Positions 57,675-64,000 of a stretch of DNA of 64,000 nucleotides are shown piece after piece. The notes below the pieces were generated by a model. That model searched no databases. It saw only the letters and a list, made by a program, of their open reading frames with translations, and had not been told where the DNA came from. Source of the DNA: Plazaster borealis. Its lineage: Eukaryota > Echinodermata > Asteroidea > Forcipulatida > Labidiasteridae. The translations under genes were made by a program, and so were the position numbers. Numbering within the stretch: the stretch's first letter is position 1; the number at the start of each line of letters is the position of its first letter. The stretch covers positions 7,161,127-7,225,126 of the forward strand of contig CM037464.1 in assembly GCA_021014325.1 (NCBI GenBank). Direction: 5' to 3'.

Positions 57675-57680
57675 AATAAA
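57675..57680 (+). terminator. Likely UBE2W polyadenylation signal
   Basis: AATAAA lies 146 bases after the stop codon. Another candidate lies near 57898 (GATAAAATA). Confidence 0.5.
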
Positions 57681-59185
57681 AGACGATATTTAAAACGTGA
57701 GGTTGAAAGAAAAGGAAAATCAAAACGCTAATAGCAAAATGATTTCACTATTACAGGCATGATATTCTTTCTACTTTTGTCTGAATTCAGGTTTTTTTGT
57801 TGTCCTTGGAAAAATCAGAAAAAATTGTAATTAAACAGCCGGAAAAAAAATTAGAGCCTACACCAATTATGTACATATGTAGGTCAGCCCTTGTACGTGA
57901 TAAAATATTCCTACTTTTTTCCCAAGGACCAAATCATGCCTGCTAGTGTCCAATAACTGTCAAGCTCACTTATATTGTTCCATTGCTCTCGCATTGTAAC
58001 AATTTTCTTAACCACTTCATGTCGGTCTTAAACAAATATTAAAAAAAACAGAAAATCGAAGCAATTTCTGTTTTTTTTAGAATGTCGTCACAATGATTAT
58101 CGGCCATTGGTATGCTAGAATCTCAGACTAGCTCCCATATGCCGAAGACAATGACAAACAATGGTGGAAGCCTATCGATCTATTGTAATCCTCATTTGTA
58201 TAACAAAGGACGAAGGTCTAGGAATCTGGGATTACATAATAACCCTCAGAAAAAGGGAGATTTTGAGCATGATTTCCAGCATCCTTTGTCCCTCTTTGTA
58301 CAAGGGAAACGTAGCATAGCACAGTAGGTACACAATGGCTTGTCCGGGGGTTTGTATGTCAGCCAGTCATTTGATCACAACCAAATATGGACGCTCCGAA
58401 GTTGGTTCCGGGCGTTAATAAACATCAATTGTCATTCTACCCGGAAATATTTTTGGTATATACACGCCAAATGACGTGAAGTGGTTAAGGACAAAAAATT
58501 ATTCCCCCAAACGCATGATTTCTGAATTTTTATATGCCATATTGAAATTACCATATTCAAGATTGATCTCATTTTTAAGTTGAAGTAGGAAGACAGCATA
58601 CTTGTATATTTAAATTACTTCTAAATTATTTGTTTAATGCAAGAAAGTGTTTTATTCATTTTATTTATATACTATTGTTATTGAATTACCAACATTTCTG
58701 TCATCCGGTGCTTGACCCACTTGAAAGAGGTCACAATTTGAAACAAACATTGTTCATTTCTTCTAAAATTTATAAACATGATTTCCATTCCAATCATGAA
58801 TTATAAACTTCATTACACCGACTAAAAAAGCTTTTAGGAATGGTCAAACTTTCCTACTTGACTTTCCTAGAAACACATTTTTGTGAGCGGATTATCTGTC
58901 TCACTGACTTTATCTGTTTCACTGACTTTTTTTCTTCTTTTTCTCTTCTGTTTGAAAAAGTAAACTTGGGCAGACTTTACTGTACATAAATATGGAATAA
59001 TAGGAGTTGAATCTCATATCTGATAAAGTAGCACATTACCTAGAAGTGCGCCTTAAGAAGGGTAATGAGAAAAAGATGTGGATGATCATTTAATGTAAGG
59101 CCATGATGGGCATTGATCTGCAATATTGAGAGAATAATAAGATATCATAATTTGAGCTGCTTTCATCGGGGGCTATTCCTAAACC
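57681..59185. other. No recognisable gene
   Basis: It contains the second copy of the 51880-52020 repeat at 57755-57915. Short frames have no motif. Confidence 0.5.
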
Positions 59186-59995
59186 TTGGCTCTACACATA
59201 GCTCTGGCTCCATGCTCTGGCTTCAGCTCCGGCTCCAGCTCCAGCTTCAGCTCCAGTTCTGGCTCTAGCTCCAGCTTTGGCTTCGTTTCCAACTCCAGCT
59301 CTGGCTCCATTTCCAGCTCCAGCTTTGGCTCCAGTTCTTGCTCCATCTCCGGCTCCGGCTCCAGCTCCGGCTCCAGTTCTACATGTAGCTCTAGCTCTGG
59401 CTCTGGCTCTGGCTCTGGCCTCAGCTTCGGCTTCAGCTCCAGCTCCAGCTCCAGCTCTGGTCTAGCTCAACCTTTCAGCTCCAGCTCCGGCTCCAGCTCC
59501 GGCTCCAGCTCCAGCTCCAGATCTGGCTCTAGCTCCAGCTCCAGCTCTGGTTCTGGCTCCAGCTCTGTCTCCCGCTCCAGCTCTGGCTCCAGCTCCGGCT
59601 CTTCTTCCAACTTCGCTCCAGCTCTGGCTCCAGCTCCGGCTTTGCTTCCATCTTTGGCTCCCGCTCTGGCTCCATCTTCGGCTCCAGCTTCGGCTCCAGC
59701 TCTGGCTCCAGCTCTGGCTCTGGCTCCAGCTCTGGCTCCAGCTCTAGCTTTGGCTCCAGCTTCGGCGCTGCTTCCAGCTCTGGCTTCAGCTCTGGCTCTC
59801 TTTCCATCTTTGGCTCCCGCTCTGGCTCCAGCTCTGGCTCCAGCTCTGGCTCCAGCTCTGGCTCCAGCTCTAGCTTTGGCTCCATCTTCGGCGCTGCTTC
59901 CAGCTCTGGCTTCAGCTCTGGCTCTCTTTCCATCTTTGGCTCCAGCTCTGGCTCCAGCTCTGTCTCCAGCTCTGGCTCCAGCTCTAGCTTTGGCT
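59186..59995. repeat. CTCCAG/CTCTGG low-complexity tract, ~800 bp
   Basis: Imperfect hexamers GGCTCCAGCTCTGGCTCCAG run throughout. Frames are open on both strands and in more than one phase: Ser/Gly then Ala/Pro-rich on the plus strand, and Glu-Leu-Glu-Pro or Ala-Gly-Arg-rich on the minus strand. No domain or splice context supports a gene. Confidence 0.85.
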
Positions 59996-60687
59996 GTTTG
60001 ATGTTGAAACGCCGTGCAAATTTGCACACTGCTCCAAAATTGATGACAGAGCCCACGCCGGAGCCCAAGCCTAGGTTTGAGAAAAGGCCCCATGTGGACT
60101 ACGCTTGCATATCTACTTGAATATGTATTGCTTGAGAGTGAAGGGTTAGGGTTCAACTCCAACCAAGGCCACTTTGTTTCTGTCCTCTACTGCACTTAAA
60201 AACACAAAGTATACAGTATAGTATGACTACATTAGTGGAAGATAAACTACATGTAGAAGATAATTGTCAGACCTTGCACTGTCCACCTCCTCCCTAACCA
60301 GCCACCCCCTTGTACCTGCGACTATCTCACTTAAATTTTAACTAGCTTGTGTGATTTTTATGTGATAAGTACATGCACACAGGAGGTCGATAACGATTGA
60401 ACTCGCCTGTGGGATTTTTGTGTGATAGTAAATGAACACAGGCATGTTGCTAATTTATTACAAGCATGTCGGGCTGCCCTAAGATGAAAGATTAACTTAA
60501 CTTGGTACTCTTGCTTGACACCAAGCTTATTTCTAAATCAATCCCTGATTGTTGACATTGACAAATTGTTGTCTCTCTGTCCGATGAAAACTAAAACAAT
60601 ATTATTTATAAATATATGCATTTATAAGGCACTTTTAAAAATTGTGTCAAAGGGCCTTACACAACTATTACCCCTGTTCAGTGGGCC
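59996..60687. other. No recognisable gene
   Basis: A short direct repeat (GTGTGATTTTTATGTGATA, GTGGGATTTTTGTGTGATA) lies at 60350-60430. Nothing else is seen. Confidence 0.5.
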
Positions 60688-61077
60688 TTAAAAGAATCGT
60701 ACACGTTTAGTAATGACTCTGAAAATTAATGGCAATAAAAAACTTACTTGGTTAGAATTACATCAGCTTTGGATAGTATACTGAATTTTGAGAAACTTTT
60801 CACTTCGAAGTGAAAAAGATGTCACTTTTTATCCCCCCAAAAATTGATTCTGAGAAGAATTACAGCGGTAGCGCTTCTCAGAGTGTGTATTCCAATGCAG
60901 ATTATTCTTCATGCGTGGACAAAACCGCTCCAGATTTTCAGCAAAATGTCAAAAACGCTACCACCTTTTGTAATAAAATTTTCACAGGTTAGTTGTTTGG
61001 TATATACATGTATCTACAACTAATAGGATTGAAACAAACAGTGGGTTCCAATTACCAAACGAATACAGCACCTTTAA
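60688..61077. mobile_element. TTAA-flanked MITE
   Basis: TTAA occurs at 60688-60691 and 61074-61077. The ends are AAGAATCGTACACGTTTAGT and, inverted, CCAAACGAATACAGCACCTT. It is related to 52030-52429. Confidence 0.7.
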
Positions 61078-61087
61078 GCAATCCTGA

Positions 61088-61760
61088 AACCATGCGGTCA
61101 GGTTGGCATAGCAGTAGAGAGGTTTCGCAGAGTCACCGATACTGTTACGCGAACAGATACGTCATAATACGTCATCACTTTTTGCGGTCCATGTGACGTA
61201 TAACCGTTGTACACAAGTTAGAATAGTCGCTCGCAACGGGAATCTGTCTCCATACACGTAATAAACAACGAGTATTGTTTGTTCATGTTTTTGTAGCGGA
61301 TTGTTATTTTATAATGCACCAGGTTTTCACCATGTGTGTTAGAGGTATCATACATGGATGTAGTTTGAAATTTGTTAACCACCACGCTTGAGAAAAAGAG
61401 AGAAATTGACTAAAAATTAGGCGACGGATGTGTTTAGCCTGTGGAGTATTACTACTATGTATTGTATGTACAGTGGCGCCAGCCGGCCCTGCATATAAAC
61501 ACAGTCTTGGCGTACACTATTATATAATTTTGCGAAACAAAACTACACAACACACTTGACGCGAACGCGGACGGTTACGATATCTGTATGCGTATTCGTA
61601 TCCGCGACTCTGCGAAACCTCTCTAGTATCTTGCCTTGACTTCCACCTCTGGGACCCGGTTCAAATCCCACCAGGGGCACTATGTGGATTGGGTTTTCAG
61701 TCCCTACATGATTGTGTGGGTTTTCTCTGGAATAATTCTCTGGGGTTTCCTCCCACATCT
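61088..61760 (+). mobile_element. tRNA-derived SINE split by a TIR element
   Basis: GGTTGGCATAGCAGTA (A-box-like) ends at 61116. After the insertion the sequence continues GTATCTTGCC, then GGACCCGGTTCAAATCCCAC (B-box) near 61655. Without the insertion the two boxes would be about 45 bases apart, as in a tRNA. Confidence 0.65.
61117..61623. mobile_element. TA-flanked inverted-repeat element
   Basis: The ends are GAGAGGTTTCGCAGAGTC and its exact inverse GACTCTGCGAAACCTCTC. TA flanks both sides (61115-61116 and 61624-61625), as for Tc1/mariner-type targets. Inner parts (CAGATACG and CGTATCCG or CGTATTCG) extend the symmetry. No transposase is present. Confidence 0.8.
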
Positions 61761-64000
61761 AAAACTGAAACTTCCTTCATTGTCTTCTCTCCATGGGGTT
61801 CTTGGCTAGTGTAGTGATTAAGTTCGCTTTTCTGAGAGTCCTTGGTTTCTTAACCAGAATTAATTAATAATAATAATAAATGTGATTTAAAGTGTCCAAA
61901 GCATCATAAGAAAAGAAAAAGTTATATATATTTTATGAAACAATATAGGGTAGATCATTCCTTTCTTTTCATTTTTGTTGTAAATAATTGTAAGAGATTT
62001 ATTCAAGTAAATACACGCAGTGTTTGTATTTAAGTGAAGTTTTTCCTGTTTAGAGCATGTCTAAAACCATCCGCAATCACAAATTAAGAATTAAAATTCG
62101 AAAGGTTGTTTAGCAGAAATTTTGTGCCAAGCAAATGTATCTGCTGAGGGGCACCAGTCTTAAGCAATGTGCATTTGACCGGTAGTCTGTATCTGATATT
62201 AAGCACGATCAATTTATGTACTATCATTTATGTATCGCCCGATTTTTTGCCGAAATACCCAAACATTTTTGACAGATATTAAACTGTTTCAAAACATACA
62301 AAATACTTTTGCATATGCCATGCACAATTCATAAAATAAGTGTTGTTTGTACACGGCTGGTGGTGGTGTGAGATAATGCATCTTATATTGCATCAGTAAT
62401 TTTATGGAATTTATTTATGAAGCTTGCTTGGAGTTGTAGACACTTTTACTACAAATGAGCCAAAATTTACCCATACCAGGCGATGTCCGAATAGATCGTC
62501 CCTACTTAGCATCTCACCGTGAGGCACGCTAGAGTTTTATCAAATTCATTGCATGATTGGTCGGTGAACCACTTGGCTGTGTAGCGAAATTAGAAACGCT
62601 TGACACAGCTTCAGCCAAAACCCAAGTTGCCTGTAACTATTGACAGATTGCTACAAAGGCCATAATAAACAGTTCGACTCTTTTCAACATGAAAGAAGCT
62701 CATCTCTTCATTCCTTCTGCATTGAAAGTTTCTTGTCAAAAATTGCGTCAAATTCCTTTTTAGAGTCGTATTGACTGTTATTGTTCAAATTCCATTGTCA
62801 CTTACATGATGTGTAATATTGTGTTTAAATGATTTACAAATTTATTTTGATGATATAAACATAACCATTTGGGTTTAAATGGTTTGATAATTGGTCGACA
62901 GCATTGACAAATGTACCATTTACTTTCAATTTTAATGTTCAGTGTTTTAAAGCGTTTATATTTTGCCAACTTTCCTTAGTGTTTGGTAGTGATTGAAAAA
63001 TGTCCAAAATGTTATTCAACTTAAAAACTTTGGTAGGGGAAAAAACATTCTTCATAATTCTGGCTTTGAAGATTGAGAAACAATTTGATTTTCCTTGCCT
63101 GTCTTTCAAAATTGCCAAGTAAAAATAAAATACAAATAATAATGGTATTCTTGAATCTGTCCTTTGGTGCAAATGGAGTCACTATCAACTGCACAAATTT
63201 GCGTAGTGGAAAAAAACGTGCTTCAGGGTTAAGTGAAAAGATTTTACTAATGACACAGTTGTTGTTTTTTAGTTTTGCTTTTATCGTATTATACAAATAT
63301 TGGATGCTTTGAGTGCAGCTAATGTTATAACTACAACTCTGAAAAATATAACGGTACGGGAATCATCGAGGAAGTTGTATTTAACCATAGCACAATTAAA
63401 AGCAATCAATTGTTTATATTACCCCCTACCATTATGCCCAGTTACCAAAAAGCTGCCATTGCTACAGGTATAATACACTAGTTGCTATGGGTATAGTACA
63501 TTGGTTGCTATGGGTATAGTTTATTGCTTCATGTGACACCCTCTTAGCTAATCACAAGGCAGAATCTATGTGCAGAATCTATGTACATGATGTGTAGGGT
63601 GTTATAGTCATACCTCAACCAACAGTTGTTCTGCAAACAAAGATGCATGTAAACAGCTGCGAAAATGCCTGCATTGAAGGCATGCAAGTTGTCAAGCTCG
63701 ATTTAATTCAAATGATATCACAATGAGTGATGTCGGGCACCAGTCTGTTCACATGCAAGCCTCAGTATCAGACCCCATTTGCACCATAGAGTTATATAGT
63801 AGAACTAGAGGGCGTACAAAAACCATGTGACACGGTCCGATAAGAAGCATTTTTGGCCATTGAGAAAATGGTGCTGAACCATCAGATAACACAGGTCATG
63901 CACCAGTTCACAGAGCCATCATTTTGTGAGTGGATTTTGTAAGTGAATTAGAATTTGAATGAGACAGTGCTGTAGTCGAATCCCTGTTATCCGAGTTTGA
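61761..64000. other. No recognisable gene
   Basis: A+T-rich. Overlapping frames on both strands near 62939-63312 carry no motif. A TAA microsatellite lies at 61861. TTGCTATGGGTATAGT is duplicated at 63482 and 63511. Confidence 0.5.

Noticed and set aside
59186..60162. Long frames (271, 231 and 179 residues) as protein genes
   Set aside because: All are translations of the same hexamer tract in different phases and strands. There are no domains, no splice context and no frame preference.

Overview
The window is animal nuclear DNA, A+T-rich and dominated by repeats. Exons are split by GT-AG introns, the gene families are animal ones, and there are several LINE fragments, tRNA-derived SINEs and many small inverted-repeat transposons. 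The TTAA-flanked elements that begin roughly TTAAAGGnnnTGTACACTTTTGGTAA, and the SINE type, are ones I associate from memory with echinoderms. A marine deuterostome, probably an echinoderm, is my best guess; the species cannot be read from the sequence.

Only three host genes can be supported. (1) A UDP-glucuronosyltransferase (UGT) fragment lies on the minus strand at 7424-10962, with three exons; the C-terminal donor-binding exons are not in the window. (2) A secreted C-type lectin with a PAN/apple domain is encoded by one uninterrupted reading frame on the minus strand at 38409-39113. (3) A complete six-exon UBE2W ubiquitin-conjugating enzyme gene lies on the plus strand at 47359-57529 and can be assembled to 153 residues with consistent splice phases and a catalytic cysteine. 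These genes do not form a pathway together.

Layout. 1-6350 is a field of diverged ~150-bp repeat units carrying ETS, NR5A/ERR, DR4 and CRE-like sequences. 6410-6890 is an array of small hairpins on A-rich spacers. 7.4-14.6 kb holds the UGT exons, an inverted duplication with a dead UGT exon piece, and a ~2.05-kb foldback element whose arms are built of GATAAACACTGTTTATC-like palindromes. 16.3-17 kb is a tandem palindrome-bearing repeat. 18.4-19.25 kb is a decayed repeat-family gene. 21.7-24.5 kb is a nested stack: a dispersed repeat, a LINE inside it, and a small hAT-like element inside the LINE, whose tail has also been amplified as 115-bp tandem units. 25-28 kb has a duplicated segment, one copy split by a TTAA-flanked element. 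29.6-32.3 kb is an inverted repeat enclosing an L2/CR1-type LINE. 33.1-37.4 kb is a 2.1-kb tandem duplication. 39.9-43.8 kb holds another hAT-like element, the second copy of the dispersed repeat and a second LINE. 45.2-45.6 kb is a LINE tail. The UBE2W introns are full of hairpins, SINE and MITE copies and minisatellites. 59.2-60.0 kb is a long CTCCAG-type low-complexity tract. 60.7-61.8 kb holds a TTAA element and a SINE split by a TA-flanked element. The rest shows no gene that I can recognise.

The best candidates for something undescribed are the foldback element with its palindromic arms, the repeat family carrying stacked transcription-factor motifs, and the hairpin array at 6.4-6.9 kb. 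All conclusions come from reading the sequence by eye; no database search was possible.
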